A DNA stretch of 64,000 nucleotides, taken from Pseudomonas graminis. Its GTDB lineage: Bacteria > Pseudomonadota > Gammaproteobacteria > Pseudomonadales > Pseudomonadaceae. The translations under genes were made by a program, and so were the position numbers. Of this stretch, positions 47,110 through 57,182 are shown piece by piece; the first letter of the stretch is position 1, and every line of letters starts with the position of its first letter. The stretch lies in NCBI RefSeq assembly GCF_013201545.1, contig NZ_CP053746.1, positions 186,001 through 250,000 on the forward strand, in the 5' to 3' direction. The notes beneath the pieces are model-generated. The model searched no databases. It had not been told where the DNA came from and saw nothing but the letters and a program-made list of their open reading frames with translations.

Positions 47110-48386
47110 CCGTAACCGTGACCGCGACAACGACCGAGCATGTCGATCTGCTGATCATCGGCGCAGGTCCGGCGGGCATGGCGGCGGCTCTGGCGGCGGC
47201 GCCTCGCGGGCTGAGCATCGCCCTGCTCGACGACAACCCGCTGCCGGGCGGGCAGATCTGGCGCGACGGCCCACATGCTCAGGTGCCGAAACAGGCTCGG
47301 GATATGCGCGGGCAATTGCAGGGCATGAACAACGTTCGCCTGCACAGCGGCTGCAAAGTGGTCACGCTGGCGGGGCCGAAACGCTTGCTGCTGGAAGACG
47401 CCGAGCGCGGCTGGGTATTGAGTTACGACACACTGATTCTGTGCACCGGTGCGCGGGAGCGGCTGCTGCCCTTCCCCGGCTGGACGCTGCCGGGGGTCAC
47501 TGGCGCCGGCGGTTTGCAGGCGCTGATAAAAGGCGGCTTGCAGGTGACAGACGAGCGCATCGTCATCGCCGGAACCGGCCCGCTGTTGCTGGCGTCGTCG
47601 GCGACCGCGCAGAAGCACGGCGCCGAGGTCGTGCGAATCGCCGAGCAGGCGCCCTTGAGCGCCGTCGCCGGATTTGCCGCGGGGCTGTGGCGCTGGCCGA
47701 ACAAGGCGATTCAGGCGATCACGCTGGCCAGTGCCGCCTATCGAACCTCGGCCCATGTGCTGGCGGCGCTGGGCACGGATCGTCTGGAAGGCGTTCGCGT
47801 TCAGGTGGGCGACACCGTTGAAGAGCTGGCCTGCGAGCGTCTAACCTGCGGTTTCAGTCTGGTGCCCAATACCGAGATCGCCCAGGCACTGGGCTGCACC
47901 GTGCGGGATCAGGCCATTGTGGTCGACGACTGGCAGGCGAGCAGTCTGGCTGATCACTTCGCAGCAGGGGAATGCACCGGTTTCGGCGGCAGCGAACTGG
48001 CATTGGTCGAAGGGCGTATTGCCGGGCTGGTGGCGGTGGGTGAACGGGACAAGGCCCGAGGCTTGTGGGCTGAGCGGCAGCGCTGGCAGGGTTTTGCGGA
48101 TCGGTTGAACACGGCGTTCCGCCTGAATCCGGCGCTGAAACATCTGGCGATGCCGGAAACGATAGTCTGCCGCTGTGAGGACGTGCGTTACGCGGACCTG
48201 GCGAATCATGGCAGTTGGACCGGCGCCAAACTCGCCACCCGCTGTGGAATGGGCGCGTGTCAGGGGCGCATCTGTGCAACGGCGGCGCAGACGTTGTTCG
48301 GCTGGGAACCCCCGTTGTTACGCCCGCCCTTCAGCCCGGCGCGGATTTCGACGCTGGCGTGTCTGGACGAGGGTGCCCCTGTTTAA
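47106..48386 (+). CDS. lhpE: D-hydroxyproline dehydrogenase, FAD/NAD-binding large subunit
   Basis: A 426-residue NAD(FAD)-dependent protein resembling HcnB. It has LLIIGAGPAGMAAALAAA near the N-terminus, a second nucleotide motif (IVIAGTGPLLLASSATA) around residue 160, and a C-terminal BFD-like (2Fe-2S) region with CRCEDV, CGMGACQGRIC. It completes the LhpBFE dehydrogenase. ATG 47106 overlaps the lhpF stop (ATGA). The operon ends here; the next 186 bases hold only a REP arm before the IS. Confidence 0.87.
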   Translation: MTVTVTATTTEHVDLLIIGAGPAGMAAALAAAPRGLSIALLDDNPLPGGQIWRDGPHAQVPKQARDMRGQLQGMNNVRLHSGCKVVTLAGPKRLLLEDAERGWVLSYDTLILCTGARERLLPFPGWTLPGVTGAGGLQALIKGGLQVTDERIVIAGTGPLLLASSATAQKHGAEVVRIAEQAPLSAVAGFAAGLWRWPNKAIQAITLASAAYRTSAHVLAALGTDRLEGVRVQVGDTVEELACERLTCGFSLVPNTEIAQALGCTVRDQAIVVDDWQASSLADHFAAGECTGFGGSELALVEGRIAGLVAVGERDKARGLWAERQRWQGFADRLNTAFRLNPALKHLAMPETIVCRCEDVRYADLANHGSWTGAKLATRCGMGACQGRICATAAQTLFGWEPPLLRPPFSPARISTLACLDEGAPV

Positions 48387-48489
48387 AGCGCCTGATTTAT
48401 TAAATTGCGTGAGTGAACGGGGTGGCGCTCCACCTTGCTCACAAAGACGGTGTTCCGAACGCGGAATATCCAGCGGATGTCTCGCCCCC

Positions 48490-48513
48490 TTCGCGAGCAA
48501 GCTCGCTCCCACA
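48490..48513. repeat. Single REP arm (TCGCGAGCAAGCTCGCTCCCACA)
   Basis: One arm of the GAGCAAGCTCGCTCCCAC REP family in the short gap between lhpE and the IS element. Confidence 0.8.
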
Positions 48514-48613
48514 GTTTCTTCGTCTGCAAGGATATCGGCACTCAGAGCGCTGTTCCAAGAGGACTGATTTATTGAAGTGGTCAACTTTTTCCGGACACCT
48601 CAATCGGTGATTG

Positions 48614-49770
<1,157 letters not shown>

Positions 49771-49921
49771 TCAATGGGTACAGTTTCCCCCATTGAGGTG
49801 TCCGGGGTCATTAGGCCAGCTCATATTGATACGGCGACTCCAGCCGCCCCGCCGACTAGCCGCCGCATCCAACATCCCGCATCATCGATCCATCTTCTGC
49901 CCGGCCCTCCCGCCCGTGAAC

Positions 49922-50674
49922 ATGATCGACCTCATCCCCACCGCGCCCTTGCACAACCTCGACCAACTGCTTGCCAGCCTGGCGTTGGTCGCGCCGCTGT
50001 TCGATACCCTTCCCGGGGTGGTGTTCTTCGTCAAAGACGCCCAGGCCCGCTATGCGCTGGTCAACCAGACGCTGGTACAGCGCTGCGGTTTCAAAGAGAA
50101 AAGCCAGATCGTCGGGCTGACCGCCGAGGAAGTGTTCCCCGCCCGCTTCGGGCCGTTGTACACCGCCCAGGACCGCCGTGTCCTGGCCGATGGCAGGCAA
50201 CTCAGCGATCAGCTGGAGCTGCACCTGTATTACGGCAATCAGCCGATCTGGTGCCTGACCCACAAGATCGCACTGCGCGACCGGCACGGCGCAATCATCG
50301 GGCTGGCGGGTATTTCCCGGGATCTGCAAATCCTGCAGACGACCCATCCGGCGTATCAGAAGCTGGTCGAGGTCGACGCTTACATCCGCGAACACTTCGC
50401 GCGGCCCATCACCCTTGAGCAACTGACGGCCATTGCCGGGCTGTCCATCGCCCAGCTGGAGCGGCACTGCAAACGCATCTTCCAGCTGACGCCCCGACAG
50501 ATGATTCACAAGGCGCGGCTGGGTGAGGCGTCGCGGTTGTTGCAGGAAGACCTGTCGATCACCGAGATCGCCTTGCGCTGCGGGTACACCGATCACAGCG
50601 CGTTCAGCCGCCAGTTCAAGGCACTGACCGGGGCGTCGCCGAGTGAGTATCGGGGTTCGCGAAAGCGCATCTGA
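49922..50674 (+). CDS. PAS-domain AraC-family regulator (LhpR-like)
   Basis: A 250-residue regulator. Residues about 28-130 form a PAS domain (FDTLPGVVFFVKDAQARYAL, GAIIGLAGISRDLQ) and the C-terminus is an AraC DNA-binding domain (ITLEQLTAIAGLSIAQLERH, LSITEIALRCGYTDHSAFSR). It lies inside the hydroxyproline island between lhpABFE and the transporter operon, so it is the likely activator of those genes, with a PAS ligand such as hydroxyproline; this is inference. The ATG at 49922 starts the recognisable protein; longer readings run into the IS. Its promoter region has been replaced by the IS end, 98 bases upstream. Confidence 0.83.
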   Translation: MIDLIPTAPLHNLDQLLASLALVAPLFDTLPGVVFFVKDAQARYALVNQTLVQRCGFKEKSQIVGLTAEEVFPARFGPLYTAQDRRVLADGRQLSDQLELHLYYGNQPIWCLTHKIALRDRHGAIIGLAGISRDLQILQTTHPAYQKLVEVDAYIREHFARPITLEQLTAIAGLSIAQLERHCKRIFQLTPRQMIHKARLGEASRLLQEDLSITEIALRCGYTDHSAFSRQFKALTGASPSEYRGSRKRI

Positions 50675-50689
50675 ATTGGTTGCTCCCCT

Positions 50690-50780
50690 GTAGGAGTGAG
50701 CTTGCTCGCGAAGCGGCCGGTACGGACACAACATCTTTAGCGTCTGACGTGCAGTCTTCGCGAGCAAGCTCACTCCTACC
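50690..50780. repeat. REP doublet (GTAGGAGTGAGCTTGCTCG family)
   Basis: Left arm GTAGGAGTGAGCTTGCTCGC and inverted right arm GCGAGCAAGCTCACTCCTAC, between the AraC gene and the transporter operon. The rest of this 355-base gap (50781-51029) holds the operator at 50974 and no other recognised element. Confidence 0.9.
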
Positions 50781-50973
50781 GGGGCGAGTCATCGGGGAGG
50801 ATGCATTCACGCCGCGGTACACCAACGTGCATCAATGAAGCACGCTGCTCATTCCTGCTCCTTTATGTAACACCGCACCGCGCTCCTGGAACACCTATCC
50901 AAACCCCGGCCCGCTGATCCAGAGCCCTGCACGGCATGCTGGCGAAACAGGCACGCTGCGTGCATATGAAATA

Positions 50974-50983
50974 TCGTATACGA
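50974..50983. promoter_or_regulatory. TCGTATACGA palindrome before the transporter operon
   Basis: A perfect 10-base palindrome inside AATATCGTATACGAAATT, itself nearly symmetric over 18 bases. It lies about 47 bases upstream of the substrate-binding protein start, where it would overlap the promoter. It matches the GntR/FadR-type pattern shared with 43643 and 57146. Confidence 0.78.
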
Positions 50984-51029
50984 AATTACTTATCCGACCG
51001 TTTCTCCCTTTGCACGCACCGAGGCTTCT

Positions 51030-51842
51030 ATGAAAAACCAAGCTGTCGCCGTCGCCCTCCTCGCCGTCATGAGCTCTTCTTTTATCAACACCGCGCTGGC
51101 CGACAAGCTCGATGACATCATCGACTCCGGCAAACTGCGATGCGCCGTGACCCTGGACTTCCCGCCGATGGGGTCCCGTGACGACAAGAACAACCCGGTC
51201 GGATTTGACGTCGATTACTGCAACGACCTGGCGAAGGTGCTGGGCGTGACTGCCGAGGTGGTGGAAACGCCGTTTCCGGACCGCATTCCTGCGTTGGTTT
51301 CAGGGCGCGCCGACGTGATCGTGGCGTCGACCTCGGACACCCTGGAGCGGGCGAAAACCGTGGGCATGACCATCCCCTATTTCGCCTTCCAGATGGTGGT
51401 GCTGACCCGCGACGACGCTGGCATCAACAGCTACGACGACCTCAAGGGCAAGGATGTCGGCAACACCAGCGGCACGTTCGAAGCCATCGCGCTGGAGAAG
51501 GATCAGAAGAAATGGGGCAGCGGCAGTTTCCGCGCGTACCAGACCCAGAACGACACCATCCTCGCCGTCGCCCAGGGCCACATCAAAGCGTCGGTGGTGA
51601 CCAACACCGTCGCGGCTGCCTCGATCAAGTCCGGCAAGTACAAAGGCCTGAAGATTGCCGGTAACGCGCCCTACACCATCGACTATGTTTCCCTTGCAGC
51701 CAAGCGTAACGAGTACGGGCTGATTCATTACCTGAACCTGTTTGTGAACCAGCAAGTGCGCTCGGGACGCTATGCCGAGCTGTATGAAAAGTGGGTGGGC
51801 GGCAAGCCGGTGGATCTGACCGTGCCGGGCGTCTATTACTGA
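51030..51842 (+). CDS. Polar amino-acid ABC transporter, substrate-binding protein
   Basis: A 270-residue periplasmic protein with signal peptide (VALLAVMSSSFINTALA) and the family 3 solute-binding signature GFDVDYCNDLAKVLGV. It follows the pattern of cysteine/amino-acid binders (LDDIIDSGKLRCAVTLDFPP). Context with hydroxyproline enzymes suggests uptake of hydroxyproline or a related proline derivative. It is the first gene of the operon controlled by the palindrome at 50974; REP-like repeats separate it from the next gene. Confidence 0.9.
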   Translation: MKNQAVAVALLAVMSSSFINTALADKLDDIIDSGKLRCAVTLDFPPMGSRDDKNNPVGFDVDYCNDLAKVLGVTAEVVETPFPDRIPALVSGRADVIVASTSDTLERAKTVGMTIPYFAFQMVVLTRDDAGINSYDDLKGKDVGNTSGTFEAIALEKDQKKWGSGSFRAYQTQNDTILAVAQGHIKASVVTNTVAAASIKSGKYKGLKIAGNAPYTIDYVSLAAKRNEYGLIHYLNLFVNQQVRSGRYAELYEKWVGGKPVDLTVPGVYY

Positions 51843-51866
51843 GTTGGCGCACGCAAGTGATCGCCT

Positions 51867-52017
51867 GATCGTTCCCACGCTCTGCGTGGGAATGCAGCCC
51901 CTGACGCTGATCGTTCCCACGCTCTGCGTGGGAATGCAGCCCCTGACGCTCCGCGTCAAAACGCACAACGCAGAGCGTCGCAAGCGGCATTACCACGCGG
52001 AGCGTGGGAACGATCAT
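51867..52017. repeat. Direct 42-bp tandem repeat plus inverted arm
   Basis: GATCGTTCCCACGCTCTGCG repeats at 51867 and 51909 as two adjacent 42-bp units (each ending GCAGCCCCTGACGCT), followed by an inverted arm CGGAGCGTGGGAACGATC at about 51998-52017. It can fold into strong hairpins inside the operon, between the binding-protein gene and the aconitase-X gene, and could stabilise the upstream mRNA or dampen downstream expression. Confidence 0.9.
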
Positions 52018-52060
52018 CGGCGTCATCCTCAGAAACGGGTCATTCATTCAGGAGCCCACG

Positions 52061-53833
52061 ATGTCTGAAGTCTCGTTGAACGGGCGCTGTCTCGTCACCG
52101 GCAGCGCCCAGGGCGAATTGCTGTATGCCGACGTGGGCCTGAGTTTCTGGGGCGGGGTCGAACCGTTTACCGGTGAAGTCATCGACCGTCATCACCCCCT
52201 CAGCGGCCAGTTCATCAGCGGCCGGGTGCTGGCCATTCCCAGCGGGCGCGGCTCGTGCACCGGCAGCAGCGTGTTGCTGGAACTGATCCTCAACGGCCAC
52301 GCACCGGCCGCACTGGTCTTCGAACGCGTCGAAGACATCCTCACCCTCGGCGTGCTGATCGCCGAGCAAATGTTCGGCCATTCGATTCCGGTGATCAGCC
52401 TCGGAGAAGCGGGTTTTGCGGCGCTGCGGAACACCGCTTTCGTGCGGGTCGAGGATGACCGCGTGAGCGGCTTTTCCAGCCCTCCGCCTCCACTTCTTCG
52501 CGATCAAACGAACCAGACGAGTCATCGCCCGCTCAGCCAGATTTCACTCACCGAAACCGACCAGGGCTTTCTCGACGGCGCTTACGGCAAAGCCGCGCAA
52601 GTGGCGATGGGCATCATCCTGCGCATGGCCGAGCTGCAAGGCGCGACCGAACTGCTGGACATCACCCAGGCGCACATCGACGGCTGCATCTACACCGGGC
52701 CGGCCAGCCTGCGGTTCGCCCGGCAGCTGGTGGCCTGGGGCGCCAGGGTCCGTGTGCCGACCACCCTCAATTCCATCTCCGTGGACAAGCGACGCTGGCG
52801 CGAACTGGGCGTTGATCCGGCCCTCGGCGAGCCGGCCAGTCAGCTGGGCGATGCGTATCTGGAGATGGGCGCGCGGGTGAGTTTTACCTGCGCGCCGTAC
52901 CTGCTGGACAGTGCACCGGAGCTGGGGGAGCAGATCGTCTGGGCCGAATCCAACGCCGTGGTGTACGCCAACAGCGTGATTGGCGCGCGCACCCTGAAAT
53001 ACCCCGATTACCTCGACATCTGCATCGCCCTTACCGGCCGCGCACCGAAGATCGGCTGCCACCTGACCCAGCAACGGCTGGCGACTCTGCGCATCGATGT
53101 CCCTGCACTGGACGGCGTCGACGACAGTTTCTACCCGCTCTTCGGTTATCACGTCGGGTTGCTCTGCGGCGCCTCGATCCCGGTGATCTGCGGGCTGGAA
53201 ACCAAGGCGCCGACGCTGGATGACCTCAAGGCATTTGGCGCGGCATTCGCCACCACCTCTGCTGCGCCGATGTTTCATATCACCGGCGTAACCCCCGAAG
53301 CCACCACCGCCGAGCTGGCGCTGGGCGGGCACGCGCCGGACAAAACCCTGAGCGTCAGCCCCGCGGACTTGCTGCACAGCTGGCGCGAACTGAACAGCGC
53401 GCAGACGCCAGCAGTGGACGCCGTGACCTTGGGCAATCCGCATTTTTCCCTAAGCGAATGCGCGACGCTGGCGCACCTGTGTAGCAGCCAGCGCAAACAC
53501 GAAAACGTGGCGATCGTGATTACCTGCGGCCGCGCCACCCTGGAGCGCGCGCAACAGGCCGGCTATGTGCAAACGCTCGAAAACTTCGGCGTTCAGTTCG
53601 TCACTGACACCTGCTGGTGCATGCTCGGCGAGCCCGTCATTCCGCCGACCGCGCGCAACCTGATGACCAACTCCGGCAAATACGCGCACTACGCCCCCGG
53701 CCTGGTGGGGCGTCGCGTGCACTTCGCCAGCCTGGCCGAGTGCGTCGACAGCGCCATCACCGGCGTTGCCAGCGGGCGCCTGCCGGCCTGGTTGATGGCG
53801 GCGCACCAGGCGGAGGTCAGCGCAAATGTTTGA
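52061..53833 (+). CDS. Aconitase X (cis-3-hydroxy-L-proline dehydratase type)
   Basis: A 590-residue single-chain AcnX: an N-terminal swivel domain (DUF126-like; RVLAIPSGRGSCTGSSVLLE at about residue 60, whose Ser is in GRGSCTGS) fused to the catalytic DUF521-like domain (AELQGATELLDITQAHIDGC, RVPTTLNSISVD, GRAPKIGCHLTQQ). Fused bacterial AcnX proteins have been shown to dehydrate cis-3-hydroxy-L-proline to 1-pyrroline-2-carboxylate, using an iron-sulfur or metal centre. Its place in a hydroxyproline island supports that activity here. The ATG at 52061 follows an AGGAG site; upstream readings run into repeats. Overlaps the permease gene by 8 bases. Confidence 0.88.
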   Translation: MSEVSLNGRCLVTGSAQGELLYADVGLSFWGGVEPFTGEVIDRHHPLSGQFISGRVLAIPSGRGSCTGSSVLLELILNGHAPAALVFERVEDILTLGVLIAEQMFGHSIPVISLGEAGFAALRNTAFVRVEDDRVSGFSSPPPPLLRDQTNQTSHRPLSQISLTETDQGFLDGAYGKAAQVAMGIILRMAELQGATELLDITQAHIDGCIYTGPASLRFARQLVAWGARVRVPTTLNSISVDKRRWRELGVDPALGEPASQLGDAYLEMGARVSFTCAPYLLDSAPELGEQIVWAESNAVVYANSVIGARTLKYPDYLDICIALTGRAPKIGCHLTQQRLATLRIDVPALDGVDDSFYPLFGYHVGLLCGASIPVICGLETKAPTLDDLKAFGAAFATTSAAPMFHITGVTPEATTAELALGGHAPDKTLSVSPADLLHSWRELNSAQTPAVDAVTLGNPHFSLSECATLAHLCSSQRKHENVAIVITCGRATLERAQQAGYVQTLENFGVQFVTDTCWCMLGEPVIPPTARNLMTNSGKYAHYAPGLVGRRVHFASLAECVDSAITGVASGRLPAWLMAAHQAEVSANV

Positions 53834-54491
53834 TTACAACTTCCACTGGCGCGCAGCGTTCAAAGCCCTGCCCGACATGCTCAACGGCGCGTGGGTCACC
53901 TTCGAAACCGCCGCGCTGTCGATGATCCTCGGCGTCACCATCGCGCTGTTTCTGGTGTTCATGCGCCAAGGCAAGAACCGCCTGTTCCGGGGTTTCGCCG
54001 CGACCTGGATTTCCATCGCGCGCAACACGCCGTCGCTGTTTCAGGTGTACATCCTGTATTTCGGCCTGGGCTCGTTCGGCCTGCACATCAGCTCGTGGGC
54101 CGCGTTACTCGCCGGCATCACCATCAACAACGCGGGCTATCTGGCGGAGAACTTTCGCGGTGGTCTGAAGGCCGTGCCTGATACCCAGTTGCGCGCTGCC
54201 CGGTCGCTGGGCATGAGCGCGCCCCAGGCCTATCGACTGATCGTCATTCCGCAGTTGCTGCGCATCGTTTTCTATCCGCTGACCAACCAGATGGTCTGGG
54301 CCGTGCTGATGACCTCGATGGGCGTGATCGTCGGCCTCAACAATGACCTCACCGGCGTGACCCAGGATTACAACGTCAAGACCTTCCGCACCTTCGAATT
54401 CTTCGCCATTGCGGCGGTGCTCTATTACCTGATCGCCAAGCTGATCGTGGCCGTTGCGCGGCTGCTGTCCTGGCGGCTGTTCCGGTACTGA
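53826..54491 (+). CDS. Amino-acid ABC transporter permease (HisM/GlnP type)
   Basis: A 221-residue permease with about five membrane helices and the conserved cytoplasmic EAA loop (AARSLGMSAPQAYRLIVIPQ). It pairs with the next permease gene. It starts inside the end of the aconitase-X gene, so it is co-translated with it. Substrate follows the binding protein, predicted hydroxyproline-like. Confidence 0.88.
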   Translation: MFDYNFHWRAAFKALPDMLNGAWVTFETAALSMILGVTIALFLVFMRQGKNRLFRGFAATWISIARNTPSLFQVYILYFGLGSFGLHISSWAALLAGITINNAGYLAENFRGGLKAVPDTQLRAARSLGMSAPQAYRLIVIPQLLRIVFYPLTNQMVWAVLMTSMGVIVGLNNDLTGVTQDYNVKTFRTFEFFAIAAVLYYLIAKLIVAVARLLSWRLFRY

Positions 54492-54501
54492 GGAGATGGG
54501 C

Positions 54502-55152
54502 ATGTTCGAGAGCACGTTCACCTGGAACGACCTGCAATTCATGCTTCAAGGCGCCTGGGTCACGATTTTGCTGACGGTGGTGTCGATGTTCATCGGCACG
54601 CTGGCCGGGGTGGTCTGCGGCATGGCCCGCGCCCTCCTGCCGCGCAGCACGATTCCGCTGGCCTGGCTGCTGGACGTGTTTCGCAGCGTGCCGTTGCTGA
54701 TTCAGTTCGTGCTGTTCAATGCGCTGAAAAGCATCGTCGGCCTCAACTGGAGCGCCTTCGCCGTCGCCTGTGTGGTGTTGGGGTTGTACGTGACCGCGTA
54801 CTGCACGGAGATCGTGCGCAGCGGCGTGCTGTCGGTTCCGCTCAGCCTGCGCCGCGCCAGCCGTTCCCTGGGCCTGACGTACTGGCAGGACCTGCGCCAG
54901 ATCGTCATGCCGATGGCCACCCGCGTGGCATTTCCCGGCTGGATCAACCTGCTGCTCGGGGTGATGAAAGACACCGCGCTGGTGATGTGGATCGGCATCG
55001 TCGAACTGCTGCGCGCCTCGCAAACCATCGTCACGCGCATTCAGGAGCCGCTGTTGGTGCTGTGCATCGCCGGCCTGATTTATTACGTCATGAGTCTGGT
55101 GGTCGCCCGGTTAGGCGCCCGGCTGGAAACGAGGTGGCAGGAAAATGATTGA
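54502..55152 (+). CDS. Amino-acid ABC transporter permease (HisQ/GlnP type)
   Basis: A 216-residue permease with about five helices and an EAA-like loop (RRASRSLGLTYWQDLRQIVM). The ATG at 54502 lies 7 bases after a GAGGAG site; one two codons earlier is too close to it. It partners the preceding permease and the following ATPase. Confidence 0.88.
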   Translation: MFESTFTWNDLQFMLQGAWVTILLTVVSMFIGTLAGVVCGMARALLPRSTIPLAWLLDVFRSVPLLIQFVLFNALKSIVGLNWSAFAVACVVLGLYVTAYCTEIVRSGVLSVPLSLRRASRSLGLTYWQDLRQIVMPMATRVAFPGWINLLLGVMKDTALVMWIGIVELLRASQTIVTRIQEPLLVLCIAGLIYYVMSLVVARLGARLETRWQEND

Positions 55153-55867
55153 GATCGACAACGTGCACAAATCCTTCGGCGAGCTTGAAGTCATCAAGGG
55201 CGTGAGCCTGCAGGTGAACAAGGGCGAAGTGGTGTCGATCATCGGCGGTTCGGGCTCGGGCAAGTCGACGCTGCTGATGTGCATCAACGGCCTGGAATCG
55301 ATCAAGAGCGGCAGCATTCGCGTCGACGGCACCGAGGTTCATGCCAGGGGCACGGACATCAACAAGCTGCGGCAGAAGATCGGCATCGTCTTTCAACAGT
55401 GGAACGCCTTTCCCCATCTGACGGTGCTGGAAAACGTCATGCTCGCCCCGCGCACCGTGCTGGGCAAAAGCAAGGCCGAAGCCGAGGCGCTGGCGGTCAA
55501 GCAACTGACCCATGTGGGCCTGGGCGACAAGCTCAAGGTGTTTCCCGGCAAATTGTCGGGCGGTCAGCAACAGCGCATGGCGATTGCCCGGGCGCTGGCA
55601 ATGTCGCCGGATTACATGCTGTTTGACGAGGCCACGTCGGCCCTCGATCCGCAGCTGGTGGGCGAGGTGCTGGACACCATGCGCATGCTGGCCGAGGACG
55701 GCATGACGATGATTCTGGTGACCCACGAAATCCGCTTCGCTCGGGATGTGTCCGACCGCGTGGCGTTTTTCCGCAACGGGCTGGTGCATGAGATCGGCAC
55801 GCCGGATCAGGTGATCGGCAACCCGCAACGGCCGGAGACGGCGGATTTTTTGCGATCAATCAACTAG
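55145..55867 (+). CDS. Amino-acid ABC transporter ATP-binding protein (GlnQ type)
   Basis: A 240-residue ATPase of the polar amino-acid class with Walker A IIGGSGSGKSTLL, Q-loop VFQQWNAFPHLTV, signature LSGGQQQRMAIARALA and Walker B YMLFDEATSALDP. Overlaps the upstream permease gene by 8 bases, completing the transporter. Followed 25 bases later by a proline-racemase-family gene. Confidence 0.92.
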   Translation: MIEIDNVHKSFGELEVIKGVSLQVNKGEVVSIIGGSGSGKSTLLMCINGLESIKSGSIRVDGTEVHARGTDINKLRQKIGIVFQQWNAFPHLTVLENVMLAPRTVLGKSKAEAEALAVKQLTHVGLGDKLKVFPGKLSGGQQQRMAIARALAMSPDYMLFDEATSALDPQLVGEVLDTMRMLAEDGMTMILVTHEIRFARDVSDRVAFFRNGLVHEIGTPDQVIGNPQRPETADFLRSIN

Positions 55868-55892
55868 AGCCATTTCAGGAGGGCCTTAGGTC

Positions 55893-56930
55893 ATGCGCTC
55901 ATCGAAAGTGATTCATGTGGTCAGTTGTCACGCCGAGGGTGAGGTGGGCGATGTGATTGTCGGCGGGGTTGCGCCGCCGCCCGGGGACACGATCTGGGAG
56001 CAGTCGCGCTGGATCGAGCAGGACAACGTGCTGCGCAATTTCATGCTCAACGAACCGCGCGGCGGGGTGTTCCGTCACGTCAATCTGCTGGTACCGCCCA
56101 AGCACCTGAAGGCGCAGATGGGCTGGATCATCATGGAACCCGCCGACGTGCCGCCGATGTCCGGCTCCAATTCTCTGTGCGTGGCGACGGTGCTGCTGGA
56201 CAGCGGGATTCTGCCGATGACCGAGCCGGAAACCCGGCTGATTCTGGAAGCGCCGGGCGGCTTGATCGAGGCGATTGCCCAGTGCCGCGATGGCAAGGTG
56301 ACGAGCGTCGAGGTGCACAACCACCCGTCTTTCGCCGATCAACTGGACGTGTGGATCGAGGTGCCGGGGCTGGGTTCGATTCAGGTCGACACGGCCTATG
56401 GCGGCGACAGTTTTGCCATCGTCGATTCGGTGAAGCTGGGCTTTGCATTGACTGCCGATGAGGCGAAAGACCTGGTGGAAACCGGCCTGAAAATCACCAA
56501 GGCCGCCAACGAGCAACTGGGGTTCAGCCATCCGTTGAACAAGGACTGGAATCACATCTCGTTTTGCCAGATCGCAGCGCCGGTGAGTGTTGACGGCGGC
56601 GTGGCCCATGCGGCGAACGCGGTGGTGATTCGCCCGGGCAAGATCGACCGCTCGCCCTGTGGCACCGGCTGTTCCGCGCGGCTGGCGGTGTTGCACGCGA
56701 AGGGCCAGCTGAAGGTGGGCGACCGGTTTATCGGGCGTTCAATTATCGGTTCGGAGTTTCACTGCAAGATCCAGCGCGAGACCGAAGTGGCCGGGCGCAA
56801 GGCGATCATCCCAAGCCTGTCCGGGCGGGCGTGGATCACCGGAACGCACCAGCACATGCTCGACCCGAGCGACCCGTGGCCGGAGGGGTACAAGTTGAGT
56901 GACACCTGGCCGGTGGGGTTGAAGCTGTAA
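55893..56930 (+). CDS. Proline-racemase-family protein, Ser/Cys type (trans-3-hydroxy-L-proline dehydratase-like)
   Basis: A 345-residue relative of proline racemase. The first catalytic position is Ser90 (MSGSNSLCV) and not Cys, and the second is Cys256 ([11 protein letters not shown]). The Ser/Cys pattern is found in trans-3-hydroxy-L-proline dehydratases and some bifunctional enzymes. It is thus distinct from the Cys/Cys epimerase LhpA at 44797. In the pathway it could convert trans-3-hydroxy-L-proline to 1-pyrroline-2-carboxylate, complementing aconitase X, which takes the cis isomer. No reductase to proline is visible in the window. Confidence 0.85.
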   Translation: MRSSKVIHVVSCHAEGEVGDVIVGGVAPPPGDTIWEQSRWIEQDNVLRNFMLNEPRGGVFRHVNLLVPPKHLKAQMGWIIMEPADVPPMSGSNSLCVATVLLDSGILPMTEPETRLILEAPGGLIEAIAQCRDGKVTSVEVHNHPSFADQLDVWIEVPGLGSIQVDTAYGGDSFAIVDSVKLGFALTADEAKDLVETGLKITKAANEQLGFSHPLNKDWNHISFCQIAAPVSVDGGVAHAANAVVIRPGKIDRSPCGTGCSARLAVLHAKGQLKVGDRFIGRSIIGSEFHCKIQRETEVAGRKAIIPSLSGRAWITGTHQHMLDPSDPWPEGYKLSDTWPVGLKL

Positions 56931-56988
56931 ATGCTGCGGCTGCTTTCAATAAATGCGAAACCGATTTTTCTGAATGAATGCAAAACCC

Positions 56989-57075
56989 TGTAGGAGTGAG
57001 CTTGCTCGCGATGCGTCGTGTCAGTCACCGCATCTGTCGCAGACACACCGCATCGCGAGCAAGCTCACTCCTACA
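56989..57075. repeat. REP doublet (TGTAGGAGTGAGCTTGCTCGC family)
   Basis: Left arm TGTAGGAGTGAGCTTGCTCG and inverted right arm CGAGCAAGCTCACTCCTACA, between the dehydratase and deaminase genes. Confidence 0.92.
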
Positions 57076-57145
57076 AGGGATCGGGGGCAGCCTGAAATGA
57101 CGGTTAAACGCAGCAATCGTTGGGCGTGATTCGCCCAAACTAAAA

Positions 57146-57153
57146 CGTATACG
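57146..57153. promoter_or_regulatory. CGTATACG palindrome before the deaminase gene
   Basis: AAACGTATACGAAATA contains a perfect 8-base palindrome about 30 bases before the deaminase start, next to the likely promoter. It shares GTATAC and the flanking AAAT with the copies at 50974 and 43643. Confidence 0.72.
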
Positions 57154-57182
57154 AAATACCTTTACTCAATCAGGAGTCAATC

